DNA of 64,000 nucleotides from assembly GCA_963931865.1 (NCBI GenBank), contig OZ007509.1:11097625-11161624 (forward strand). Direction: 5' to 3'. Shown in pieces: positions 1-10,330 of the stretch. A program made the position numbers and the translations under genes. Below the pieces are notes generated by a model, which did not search any database, was not told the DNA's origin, and saw only the letters and a list, made by a program, of their open reading frames with translations. Position 1 is the first letter of the stretch. Each line of letters begins with the position of its first letter. Source of the DNA: Axinella damicornis. Its lineage: Eukaryota; Porifera; Demospongiae; Axinellida; Axinellidae.

Positions 1-362
1 CAGGGGTCTTCAAGGATATAACGGGAGGGTGCAACGGAGGGTGCCAACACCATTGGGATATATTAAGGCATAGCAGTTAACGTGCTGCATGACTTAATTG
101 TACAGCCCTTCACATGCACCCTCCAGCCATGTCCAAGTTCGCCATCAAAGGCTTGGAGCCATTGTTCATTCGTTTATTTGTCATGCCAGCCATGCAGCCA
201 TGTCCAAGTTCGCCATCAAAGGCTTGGAGCCATTGTTGCAGCCACCCTTGGGTTCAGTACTGGATAAACACACACATGTATGGATGCATACATCACACAC
301 GCTTCACACACACACACACACACATACATACTCACACATGCACGCACACAGATAACCTCCAG

Positions 363-494
363 GAACGTATTGAACATATCAACGACTACTTCACATTCAG
401 CCTCTACAGTAACGTCTGTCGGTCGCTGTTTGAGAAACACAAACTGCTGTTCTCGTTCCTACTCTGCGTGCGCATCCTCATGAAGATCAACATG
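363..494 (+). pseudogene. DNAH1: DNAH1-type dynein heavy chain exon, duplicate copy
   Basis: Same 44-codon exon as 6392-6523. It reads ERIEHINDYFTFSLYSNVCR followed by SLFEKHKLLFSFLLCVRIL, the conserved stretch of axonemal dynein heavy chains between AAA5 and AAA6. Acceptor AG at 361-362 and donor GT at 495-496 are intact. No neighbouring dynein exons occur in this copy before the N gap, so it is an isolated duplicate (or an alternative haplotype). Confidence 0.8.
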
Positions 495-925
495 GTGAGG
501 CTTGGGAGGAGGGAAGAGGGAGTTAGGAGGGGAGAGGAAAGGAAGGGGTGGAAGGGGGAGAGGAGAGGAAGGGGGTTGGAGTGTGTAAGGACGGAAGGGA
601 GAGGACATGTGAGGCAGGGAGAAAGGAGGGAGGTGGTGGGGGGGGGGGGGGGGGGTGAAGGTGGGAGGGTGTAAGGAAGGAAGGAGGTGGGGCGGGGAAG
701 AAGGGAGGAGAGAAGAGAGGGAGGTGCGAGGATGAAGGGGTGGGAGGGAGGGAGAGGAGGGAGGTTGAAGGGGGAGAGAGGAGGAAGGTGGAATGGTGTA
801 AGGAAGGAGTTGGGACAGGAGAAAGGAGAGATGGAGGTGGGAGGATGAAGGGGACGGAATGGGAGGGAGAGGAGAGGAGAGAGAAGTGGGAAGGAGGGGC
901 CAGGGATGGGAGAATTAAATGATGA
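490..925. repeat. Purine-rich (GA/GGA) low-complexity tract, copy 1
   Basis: About 430 bp of almost pure A/G on the + strand including a long poly-G run near 640-653. It lies in the intron directly after the dynein exon and recurs at 6524-6915. Apparent reading frames in it are compositional artefacts. Confidence 0.9.
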
Positions 926-1010
926 GAAAGATTATAGCTACATCAATTTTAAGGGCTTTGCTTCCTTTCTGGACATCGAATGCAACCCTCTAAGTGGTTG
1001 AATCCTTGCA

Positions 1011-1045
<35 letters not shown>

Positions 1046-1086
1046 ACTTACAAGACACTCCCATTAAAGCACACTGAAGAGAAGGG

Positions 1087-1646
1087 TTAATCATCCGAAG
1101 GATCACACACTCTCGGACTGTTAGTCCTAGATCCTACTGCTATTAGTCTGCTGAGGGTACATGGTCGGAGTCCAAGTATGAACTGTGTTGTGGATGAAAA
1201 GTGGTTTCGCTGGGCAGGCTGGGCGCACTGTTGTCCCGAATGGTTACTGTCCCAAGTGGTTCCATGTTGTTGCTGCTGACACGTGCTGTGTGCAGGCAAT
1301 GGTGGACGAGAGTGGTAGGTGAATGGTGACTATTAGTGCCAGCGGGATGAATGCTGCTCCCAGCGGAAGTAGTGCCGCGTAGAGCAGCCAAAAGGTGAGG
1401 CGATCTTGTCCCAGTGCGCTAAGGTAGACTGCTGCTTGGAAAGCACAAAACCCAAACACGAGGGTCAGGGATAGTATAGAGTCGATGGCAATTGTTCGCA
1501 TTTTGATGTCGATCTGTTTCTTGACTTTGGTGTGCACCATCAGACACAGCGATACGACAAGGAGTGTAAGAGCCAGGAGTGTGAATGGGAGACCCCACAA
1601 CGCTACCCGTTGTCCCTGTCCGGCTCTGCTTATGGTACAACCCGTG
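1087..1646 (-). pseudogene. 7TM receptor-like gene, truncated duplicate
   Basis: C-terminal half of the 7TM gene at 7277-8227, from the CTISRAGQGQRVALWGLPF region through transmembrane segments 5-7, cut at its 5' side by the N gap. Relative to the other copy a 22-bp deletion removes the normal stop, so the protein end changes from TTWNG to TTWNHLGQ. The rest is near identical, so the two are alleles or very recent duplicates. Confidence 0.75.
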
Positions 1647-1846
1647 NNNNNNNNNNNNNNNNNNNNNNNNNNNNNNNNNNNNNNNNNNNNNNNNNNNNNN
1701 NNNNNNNNNNNNNNNNNNNNNNNNNNNNNNNNNNNNNNNNNNNNNNNNNNNNNNNNNNNNNNNNNNNNNNNNNNNNNNNNNNNNNNNNNNNNNNNNNNNN
1801 NNNNNNNNNNNNNNNNNNNNNNNNNNNNNNNNNNNNNNNNNNNNNN
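1647..1846. other. Assembly gap (200 N)
   Basis: Exactly 200 N, so a scaffolding gap of unknown true size. It interrupts the duplicated 7TM gene. Confidence 1.
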
Positions 1847-1849
1847 CCC

Positions 1850-2430
1850 TGGAACCAATCCTTCTGCAGCAGGTAATAGAAATCTTTACTGAGATTTACA
1901 TTGCGTCCTATTCCATCAAGTTAAGGGTAGGAATGATTTACTACGAAGTTCATGCAGGATTTTATTGTTGTTTCGTATTGTCTTACTTGAAGTGTTTGGC
2001 ACCCTTGCGCATGGTCTGGTAAGTGTCGCGGATGATCTGGGCAACAGCTCTTTGTTGATGTTGATGAGGGAGTCATCCATCCGCATCTTGTGCCACTCGA
2101 CCAATCTGCCATTGTCGCCCACTAGATTCATAGTTATACAGCCAGTAACTTGCCAACGTTGTCGTACTGTGAGGGGGTGGAGGGGAGGGAGGGGAAGTGC
2201 TACAAGTGACTGGTGTAGCTAGTGGCTGGTGTCTATTGTACTTACCAAGTGCTGCGATAAGCTAGCTAGTCTGGGTCAGGGGCCGAGACTAGTGGACATG
2301 TAGCTAGCAAATAGTGAACCCCTCAAACCTAATCAGGACACCTGACCAAGTACCGTACAAACTTCATATTATTTGCGTCCTGAAATGAGAGCACCTCGTT
2401 AACCCTTTAAACCGATAGTACACTTTTGTG
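1850..2430. other. Intergenic, no gene seen
   Basis: Unique-looking DNA between the gap and the fold-back element. No convincing coding frame, splice pattern or terminal repeat was found. Confidence 0.5.
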
Positions 2431-2445
2431 GGACGTTACTAAAAC

Positions 2446-2950
2446 CCGGGACGGGACGGGACGGAGGCGGGACGTCCCGGCTACTAAAATCCGGGACGCG
2501 CATGGCCGTCTGTATTCTGTAAGCAGGAACGGAAGCGCCACGGCCAAACTTGGCAGGAGCATGCATAGAAACAGTTCAAGAAGCTGCAAAATGGTTGTAC
2601 CACTTGGTATACGAGAGTTTGCTAGCCATGTGTTCCTCGAAGTCGTCATGGACGAATTCGCACCGAAACGAAGTCGAGCTGGTTTTGCATGGTAGGACCA
2701 CGGCGGCTGTCTACATGGTGACAGCTGTGTTGGTACACCTCGCGTACTTGGTAAGCTATTATCTACGGTGGCAGCTATATAGTGCTGTTCCGCAATTTCC
2801 TGTTTTCTGGCCTTCAGAAATGACGACCGCAACTTTCTGTGAGTCCAGTCCACAGTCCTGTCCCGAGTCCAGTCCACCGAATACCGACGGCCATGCGCGT
2901 CCCGGATTTTAGTAGCCGGGACGGGACGTCCCGCCTCCGTCCCGTCCCGG
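2446..2950. mobile_element. Inner fold-back element nested in the outer left arm
   Basis: About 70-bp inverted ends: GGGACGCGCATGGCCGTCTG near 2490 pairs with its reverse complement near 2885-2905, and both arms run into GGGAC pentamer repeats. It interrupts the outer element exactly at its CCCGGGAC terminus, so it inserted after the outer element. No coding capacity seen. Confidence 0.7.
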
Positions 2951-3329
2951 GCGAATTTTTTTTTTTGGACGTACTTTCGACTTAGTCTCTGGCAGATCCC
3001 CCAACTACGCATGCGCAGATTAGTACGACACACCCCCATAAGCACACACAGGACTGTCCCATGTGTCCTGAGCAGGAACGCTGAAGAAGAAGCGCTGAAC
3101 AACTGCTGGTGAAGCTGTAAACAGAAGCGATGAAGCTGTCATGAGGTACAGAGATAGATATTACATGGATTGAGTATGATTTCCCACCATTTCTGTTCCA
3201 AAGTACTACTGTACTGACATTTTTCAGGGTAGTTGAGTCCGGTAGACAAGTCTGTATTCGCTGATGTTCACACATAGTGCTCAGTATACAAGAAATTATG
3301 TAGTTGCCTATAGCTAAGTATAGTCTCAG

Positions 3330-3595
3330 TCACCACACTCACACACAGCGGAGGAGTCTGGTCGACTGCTCATGTACGACTTGTTCTGAGGTAGCCGATA
3401 AGTAGCTGCGAACCACAGCACTTGCATATACGGCACGGCTTTTATCCAAGGTACACTACCCGCAAGCAGATTACTAATAAACATACCGTATGAAGAAGTG
3501 CTGTGGTTTGCACCTACCTAGTGTCAGAACAAGTCGTATGCCGTCGACCAGACTCCTCTGCCGTGAGCGAGAGTCTAGTACCGAGACTAAGTCGC
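3330..3595. repeat. Imperfect inverted repeat inside the 2.4-5.0 kb element
   Basis: GGAGGAGTCTGGTCGACTGC near 3351 is complemented by GTCGACCAGACTCCTC near 3543, and the flanking TCAGAACAAGTCGTA also pairs. It can form a stem of about 100 bp. Confidence 0.65.
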
Positions 3596-4989
3596 TGGTA
3601 GTCTGTACTATATTCAGGATGCATAATTTGAAAGTGCAGAGCAGCCTTCTCCCACTGTAGGAACTGAGTGGAACTGTACTGTGAAGTTGTTGCACTGACT
3701 AGGAATACGTATCCGCATAATTGCCTCATGTGCACACCGTGGCCGCATTCGCAGCCTGGCCATGTGCTTACGAGTATGATAGATCTCTAGCTAAGTGTGA
3801 ATTTGCAAGTGTGGAGCTGAGATAAACATGTCGATTACACTCACTGTTCGACTCCACATGTAGCTGCTCTAGATCTGCAAGCCCTGAAGGCCCCACTCGC
3901 TTGTACCCTAGCCTCTGGATTACTGTAGAGTTGCGGTATAGACAGATGTCGACTGGTCAACTGTTTGACTCCATAGGTAACTGTTTGACTCTGCTCCAGC
4001 TCTGCAAGCCCTGGAGCACCGCACGCTCGTCCACTGATCTGTTTCTCAAGGTTGTAGTTCTCGCACCGTCGAGCCCTCGCAGCAACATTCCTATCAACAT
4101 TCCTGAGCGTAACATATTCCAGTACGTACATATGTACCACGTACGTACGTACATACATATATAGTGAGAAAAAGATCCCCCATTCAGAGCCTCGCACTAA
4201 TGCGCTCGGCAATTATATTGCATATACACATTGCATTACACATGTATGTATCCTGTCACGTGATGGACTCCAGGTGGAGTTGACAACTATGCAACACCCA
4301 CCTTTAATAGTGGGGGGGGGGGGGGGGGGGGGGGGGGATGATGGTGAATCCACGTGCACAGTTCTGCATGCCTCAGGGATATTGATATACTGTGCAAATT
4401 GTACCACAACCTGCATGGGACACCCCCTTTCAGAACGTTATGCTTTATTCTGAATTTCATACTTTACACAGATGGCTTGTTGACTGACACCAACCTACTA
4501 CCTGGAGTAGAACGTAAATCAGCAAGCAACAGTTTGGCCAGTGTGGGTGGCTGAAGAAAGAAGATGCATGCAGGACTGTTTGCAAACACTACTAATTGAA
4601 TAAATTATGATTTTGAGCCCATCATGTGTACATGAGCATGGTGTAGCTATATGGATGCAGTCACAACTGACAAAATACAAACTGAATCTGAGACAAATGA
4701 ATGGCTACCAAGACAAGGCAGTTGAGTTTTAGTCACTTGGGGTCCAGGCCAAGCTCATGGGGACTCAGCAAATACCAGCTACTTCTGTCTCTGGTATCAA
4801 ACACTCATCCGCCTTTCTTGCATGCACAGGGCTGTGTTCGAATTGCACATTTGTGGGTGTGGTTAGGGTTGGGTTACCATTTTGCGCATGCGTAGTTGAT
4901 AGAGCTGCGCCAGAGACTAAGTCGAAAGTACGTCCAAAAAAAAAATTCGCTTGTCCCGGGTTTTAGTAACGCCCCTTTTGGGTACAATT

Positions 4990-5640
4990 TAGTAGTGCTA
5001 ACTTCTAAGGCTTCTGTTTGTCGGGCAGCGATGTCAAACTGCTTTATGCCGCTCCAGGTGATTGGTAAGTACTCTCCCGCTCTGTAACTACCATGGTAAA
5101 GGCATGCTAAGGTGTTGAGTGTTGTTGTAGGCAGCTGTTTGAGCAGCGCTGAGTCGGCCATTGATGGCCGTTCAAAGAGTACGAATAAAATGACTTATGC
5201 CGCCTTCGTTCTGTGGTTACCTGCAGTAGCGCTCGTGTCGTGAGTCACTATTGGTCTCCCCCATCCAGCAGTAGAGTAAGCAGCAGCAGACTTCAACACC
5301 TTCCAAGAAAATGACCGCTTTTGTTCGGCATCTCGAACGTCGGGTCCGCGCGCAACTTACTCAGTATTTTCGCCCCGCCCAGTTTAACCCACTCTTTCCT
5401 GTCTAGATAAACTGTGAAAGTATCATTAGTAATGACCACCCGGGGCATCCCCCCGAGCCTAGCCTACCTGCAAGTACACCTGAAGTAGTGGTTTTACTGC
5501 AGCCAAATAGACCACAGTGGTGAGTAGTGTCAACCTATAATCTATTTCAGGTGTTAAAGGGTTAAGTAGGGCACATAATGAGGGGTCAAGAGTGTCCGTA
5601 TCAGAGTATATAGTTCCACTGTGCCAATCTCTCCCATGCT
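4990..5640. other. Intergenic/intronic, no gene seen
   Basis: No convincing exon, RNA gene or terminal repeat between the fold-back element and the first dynein exon. Confidence 0.45.
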
Positions 5641-6027
5641 CGTATATTACAAGTGAGGAAAGGCTGGTGGATGAGACTAGGGAAAGAAGCTATGGATCAC
5701 TTCCCTGAGTTTTTCATTACTGTTCCTGTCCTCCAGACCTTCAAGCAAGCCGGCAGCACCGTCATCAAACTGGGACACTCGGTGATACCGTACCACGACG
5801 ACTTTAAGCTGTACATCACCACCAAGCTGCCCAACCCGCACTACACTCCCGAGATCTCCACCAAGGTCACCCTTGTCAACTTCACACTCTCACAGGGGTG
5901 AGCCACATTGTGTTGGCACCCTCCCGTTTCATCTTCTCCCCTTTTTGTCCGTTCCAATACCATCTCCTTGTACCAATTCAACAGTGAGGTCACATGAACT
6001 TGACAAACACAATGGCAGACCGTGGGA

Positions 6028-6102
6028 GTTGCTTGGTGGTTAAGTGTCTAATACGCTGGACTGTGGACCTAGAGGTTCCAGGTTCTACCCCCGCTAGGCA
6101 AC
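6028..6102 (+). repeat. tRNA(His)-like sequence, probably a SINE head or tRNA pseudogene
   Basis: GTTGCTT at the 5' side can pair with AGGCAAC at the 3' side (one G-T pair) as an acceptor stem. An A-box-like TTGGTGGTTAAG, a GTG anticodon in a CTGTGGA loop and a B-box GGTTCTACCCC follow in the right order. The anticodon stem is imperfect, which fits a decayed tRNA or the promoter head of a tRNA-derived SINE lying in the dynein intron. Confidence 0.5.
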
Positions 6103-6157
6103 AAGGATTTCAATTTGTCTTCAGCGTACAACCAAAAGTTGAAACTTGAACTGCACT

Positions 6158-7671
6158 CAACCAGCCATGTCCAAGTTGGCCATCAAAGGCTTGGAGCCAT
6201 TGTTCATTCATTATTTGTCATGCCAGCCATGCAGCCATGTCCAAGTTCGCCATCAAAGGCTTGGAGCCATTGTTGCAGCCACCCTTGGGTTCAGTACTGG
6301 ATAAACACACACATGTATGGATGCATACATCACACACGCTTCACACACACACACACACATACTCACACATGCACGCACACATAACCTCCAGGAACGTATT
6401 GAACATATCAACGACTACTTCACATTCAGCCTCTACAGTAACGTCTGTCGGTCGCTGTTTGAGAAACACAAACTGCTGTTCTCGTTCCTACTCTGCGTGC
6501 GCATCCTCATGAAGATCAACATGGTGAGGCTTGGGGAGGAGGGAGGAGGGAGTTAGGAGGGGAGAGGAAAGGAAGGGGTGGAAGGGGGAGAGGAGAGGAA
6601 GGGGGTGGGAGTGTGTAAGGACGGAAGGGAGAGGACATGTGAGGCAGGGAGGAAGGAGGGAGGTGGTGGGGGGGGGGTGTAAGGAAGGAAGGAGGTGGGG
6701 CGGGGAAGAAGGGAGGAGAGAAGAGAGGGAGGTGCGAGGATGAAGGGGTGGGAGGGAGGGAGAGGAGGGAGGTTGAAGGGGGAGAGAGGAGGAAGGTGGA
6801 ATGGTGTAAGGAAGGAGTTGGGACGGAGAAAGGAGAGATGGAGGTGGGAGGATGAAGGGGACGGAATGGGAGGGAGAGGAGAGGAGAGAGAAGTGGGAAG
6901 GAGGGGCCAGGGGATGCGAGAAATGATGAGAAAAATTATAGCTACATCAATTTTAAAGGCTTTGCTTCCTTTCTGGACATCGAATGCAACCCTCTAAGTG
7001 GTTGAATCCTTGCATCCCCCCCCCAATCTGGTTTAATGCTGTTACTTTCATCACTTACAAGACACTCCCATTAAAGCACACTGAAGAGAAGGGTTAATCA
7101 TCCGAAGGATCACACACTCTCGGACTGTTAGTCCTAGATCCTACTGCTATTAGTCTGCTGAGGGTACATGGTCGGAGTCCAAGTATGAACTGTGTTGTGG
7201 ATGAAAAGTGGTTTCGCTGGGCAGGCTGGGCGCACTGTTGTCCCGAATGGTTACTGTCCCTAGTGGTTCAACTTGATCACCCATTCCATGTTGTTGCTGC
7301 TGACACGTGCTGTGTGCAGGCAATGGTGGACGAGAGTGGTAGGTGAATGGTGACTATTAGTGCCAGCGGGATGAATGCTGCTCCCAGCGGAAGTAGTGCC
7401 GCGTAGAGCAGCCAAAAGGTGAGGCGATCTTGTCCCAGTGCGCTAAGGTAGACTGCTGCTTGGAAAGCACAAAACCCAAACACGAGGGTCAGGGATAGTA
7501 TAGAGTCGATGGCAATTGTTCGCATTTTGATGTCGATCTGTTTCTTGACTTTGGTGTGCACCATCAGACACAGCGATACGACAAGGAGTGTAAGAGCCAG
7601 GAGTGTGAACGGGAGACCCCACAACGCTACCCGTTGTCCCTGTCCGGCTCTGCTTGTGGTGCAACCCGTGT
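6158..7671. repeat. Duplicated segment, copy 2
   Basis: Partner of 100-1646 at near identity over about 1.5 kb. This copy keeps the complete 7TM gene, whereas copy 1 ends in the assembly gap. Confidence 0.85.
6524..6915. repeat. Purine-rich low-complexity tract, copy 2
   Basis: A/G-rich tract starting at the donor of the dynein exon, homologous to 490-925 with indels. No protein is implied. Confidence 0.9.
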
Positions 7672-8227
7672 CGTACCTGTGAATCCAACACCAGGCTGTG
7701 AATGGACCGTACGAGTTAGTCGTGAAGGGTATCCATTGTAAGAGTAGAGGAAGGATGAGCAGTGAAACATATAGAGCAATTTTGAGTTTGTTAACTTTCC
7801 ATCTACAGCACATTGTCGTAGCCGCTTGTCCTCTCTCAAAATAGCCCTGAAGTTTCTGAGATGTAATTGTCGTTGCTTTTAAAACTATCAGGAACAGGAC
7901 TACGCTTATTGCTAGTGTGAAGAGGATCTCATATGACCCTAAATATTGTTCAAAGAAGCCATCAGCTATGCAGAATTTTCCATCCTTTTCTGGGATCGCG
8001 TTGAAGATTAGGTAGGGCACAGTGGCTGCCGTGTATCCAATAGTGAGGCACTTCACGACCGTCCCGCATACTTTCTGGTAGTGATATTTTGCAAGTATCC
8101 CAAACACGAACAGTAGTGTGAGCAAGACGGCAGAGCACACGGTGGCCACGATTCCTCTCACAAGAACTAACACCGTGACCTGCTCGTCAGTAAACCCTGT
8201 ACAGTTTTTGAAAGCGTTCCACTCCAT
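7277..8227 (-). CDS. Intronless seven-transmembrane receptor-like protein, 316 aa
   Basis: A single uninterrupted reading frame with seven hydrophobic segments, at about residues 18-46, 60-80, 97-118, 150-170, 203-226, 244-266 and 272-297. The N-terminus is short, with no signal peptide or ectodomain. WCWI in the second extracellular loop region recalls the CW motif of adhesion/secretin and cAMP-type receptors; there is no DRY or NPxxY of rhodopsin-class receptors. A KVKKQIDIKMR stretch in the third intracellular loop is basic, as expected for G-protein contact. The Met is the first in frame and the stop is TGA. It lies antisense inside a dynein intron. The ligand is unknown and the assignment to a GPCR family is tentative. 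Confidence 0.75.
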   Translation of the reverse strand: MEWNAFKNCTGFTDEQVTVLVLVRGIVATVCSAVLLTLLFVFGILAKYHYQKVCGTVVKCLTIGYTAATVPYLIFNAIPEKDGKFCIADGFFEQYLGSYEILFTLAISVVLFLIVLKATTITSQKLQGYFERGQAATTMCCRWKVNKLKIALYVSLLILPLLLQWIPFTTNSYGPFTAWCWIHRYDTGCTTSRAGQGQRVALWGLPFTLLALTLLVVSLCLMVHTKVKKQIDIKMRTIAIDSILSLTLVFGFCAFQAAVYLSALGQDRLTFWLLYAALLPLGAAFIPLALIVTIHLPLSSTIACTQHVSAATTWNG

Positions 8228-8229
8228 CG

Positions 8230-9040
8230 TCCCGGCAACTGTTGAAATGAAATATGATGCTGTTCAATGGCACACCTTCCAGCTTTTATTTTCTTAGTAA
8301 ATGCATAGTTAGTCAGAATCTGCCACCAAAGTTTGTGACCGAGTGCAATAATGAGAAGACCTACCCAGGTTGAAATGGTGGTTGATTATAATTATTGCAT
8401 CTCGGTCACGAACTTTGGAAGATTCTGACTACTCCTACCTACTACAGTGTATGTACTATTGACATAGTAGTTGAGCTCAACAAGCAATTGTTCGGCACCC
8501 TAGCTCCCCCCTACTTGACTAACTACATGAAATACAAGTGGTCCAGGACTAACCTCGTACCTAGGCTCTTTAAGAGGAAATGAGCCTGGGTATGAGGCCG
8601 GATAGATGTGAATTGATCCTAAGATCACTCCATAAGCCACAGTTCTGAGGTTCTGCTGCCAAGCTTTTCCTGGTGTAAAATTACTATAATAATTGCCGAG
8701 CGGGAAGACCCACTCTCACCTTTGCGTGCTTGAATGTCTCTTACAGCTGGCGAGTACATTTGTGTATGTACTCGCTTCTCGCAAAGTTCTTCTGCGTGCA
8801 TTCGCATATGCACTAGTATAGAGTATAATTTTCCAACACTATACACCACTTCTCTCACCTTTATTATTGTGCGCCAAGCTTTCTGTAGCTGCTTCAGCCC
8901 TTGATCTTTGACACTGAAACTACTGACTACGACTATCATTGTTATTATGAGTTGTATGACCGTATATGGTAGTACTTCCTGCTCCTGTAGTGGCCTGCTT
9001 GTTTCAGCTCTGGGATATGTTAGCTCCTGACAATACCCTT
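8230..9040. other. Intronic/intergenic, no gene seen
   Basis: Upstream of the 7TM gene. An inverted pair (AGAATCTGCCACCAAAGTTTG near 8318 and GAACTTTGGAAGATTCTGAC near 8409) suggests a small decayed fold-back element. Nothing else is supported. Confidence 0.45.
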
Positions 9041-9044
9041 GGTA

Positions 9045-9634
9045 CAGTAGCAGTCAATAAAAAGTTTACGTTCCGTTTACAAACAACGATCGTTCTACGG
9101 TCCGTTCCGTTGTTACGCAATCTGCCCGTACTACGGTTGCTGAGTCAGCAATTATCGCCGTCGCGAGTAAGCGGCCAAGTTCGTCGACTTTTATCTCCGG
9201 TTACAAGTAAGCTACAGACAAGGGACAAACGCCAGCGTATAGTTAAGGCCTTCCAATAAGGCATATTTAAAAATCAGCCAAACCTTTCGAAGGATGTGCA
9301 AGTTCCAAGAGCTTTCGCTTGGTGGGCGGGGTTTTCGGAAGCGATCGATCGCATTGCCACGGTATCTCCGGTTCTGCGAAAGCTGTGGACAATCGAACAA
9401 AGACCAGCAGGGAGAGAGATCCAGGGCCTAAAACATAACCCAGGTAGAACAGCGTCGGACACAGGCTGCAATCGCTATAAGCGTTAAACGTTTTTACTAC
9501 GCTTGTATACCGTAAAAACAGTGCGTATAAACGCTGACGTAGCAATAATTTCACACCGTTTTCTGAGCCGTTTCTCACCGTAGAACGATCGTTGTTTGTA
9601 AACGGAACGTAAACTTTTTATTGACTGCTACTGT
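9045..9634. mobile_element. Tc1/mariner-like MITE, 590 bp, TA target duplication
   Basis: Arms 9042-9100 and 9578-9636 are perfect 59-bp inverted repeats (CAGTAGCAGTCAATAAAAAG and onward). TA flanks both ends at 9043-9044 and 9635-9636, the target duplication of Tc1/mariner elements. The interior has no transposase. The exact arms indicate recent activity. Confidence 0.8.
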
Positions 9635-9892
9635 ACTTCCTGCCAAGTGGACTTCGATGTTGGCCATGATTGCACACATTACCAGAATGTTTAAAAATAA
9701 CTCTGCTGGCTGTGCTTGGTGATCTCATAAACCGCTCACGGGGGTATTGTCTTGTTTGACAATGCATGAAAGGAGTTTTAAGCCGTCTCAATATTGATAC
9801 CGCAAGTGCAAATGGATTGTAATTCGCCTTGTGTTACAACTCCACCAACTGCTCGTCATGTACAGCTGACAAAATTAATACCTTCTCCATGC

Positions 9893-9930
9893 ACACACAC
9901 ACGCACACACGCACATGCACACACGCACAT

Positions 9931-9993
<63 letters not shown>

Positions 9994-10023
9994 CACACAC
10001 ACCCTCACACACACACACACACC
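9893..10023. repeat. (CA)n microsatellite at the dynein splice acceptor
   Basis: About 130 bp of CA dinucleotides, ending directly at the CCAG acceptor of the exon at 10026, where the polypyrimidine tract would normally be. Confidence 0.95.
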
Positions 10024-10330
10024 AGGACGAGTGGCGCCACTTGATTGCCGGTGGCACAACAGTTCCTCAGTAGCTGCCCAACCCTGCCCCCGACTGGATC
10101 ACAGATCACGTTTGGTCGGATATCCTCGCCCTCCCCTGCCTCCCCAGCTATGCCAAGTTTGTGGAGGAGTTTGCGGACCATGTGGAAGGATTCAAGAAGA
10201 TCTTTGACAGCCAGGAACCGCACCGGTGAGAGTTTGCTTTGATTTTCGTGGATGACGATTTCACTCGTGGTAGAAAAGATATTGTTCCGTGTACACTCAG
10301 AAAAGTATATGAACTTGGTTTCTGTTGTGA

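Larger units (their letters stand above)
100..1646. repeat. Duplicated segment, copy 1 (pairs with about 6158-7671)
   Basis: This block repeats almost base for base at about 6158-7671: the same tandem GCCATGTCCAAGTTCGCCAT motif, CA microsatellite, DNAH1 exon, purine-rich tract and antisense 7TM gene end. Differences are short indels, mainly in homopolymers (a 33-C run here against 9 C there), plus a 22-bp deletion that removes the 7TM stop codon. The copy ends at the 200-N gap. It may be a recent tandem duplication or two alleles assembled in series; the gap favours an assembly artefact. Confidence 0.85.
2434..4971. mobile_element. Fold-back DNA element with about 90-bp inverted ends
   Basis: The left end (GTTACTAAAACCCGGGAC at 2435) and right end (GTCCCGGGTTTTAGTAAC ending about 4970) are inverted copies. 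The repeat continues inward: GGACGTACTTTCGACTTAG near 2966 pairs with CTAAGTCGAAAGTACGTCC near 4917. The left arm is split by a second element (2446-2950). The interior also holds an inverted pair around 3340-3450 and 3490-3590. No transposase frame was seen, so this is a non-autonomous element of unknown superfamily. Confidence 0.75.
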
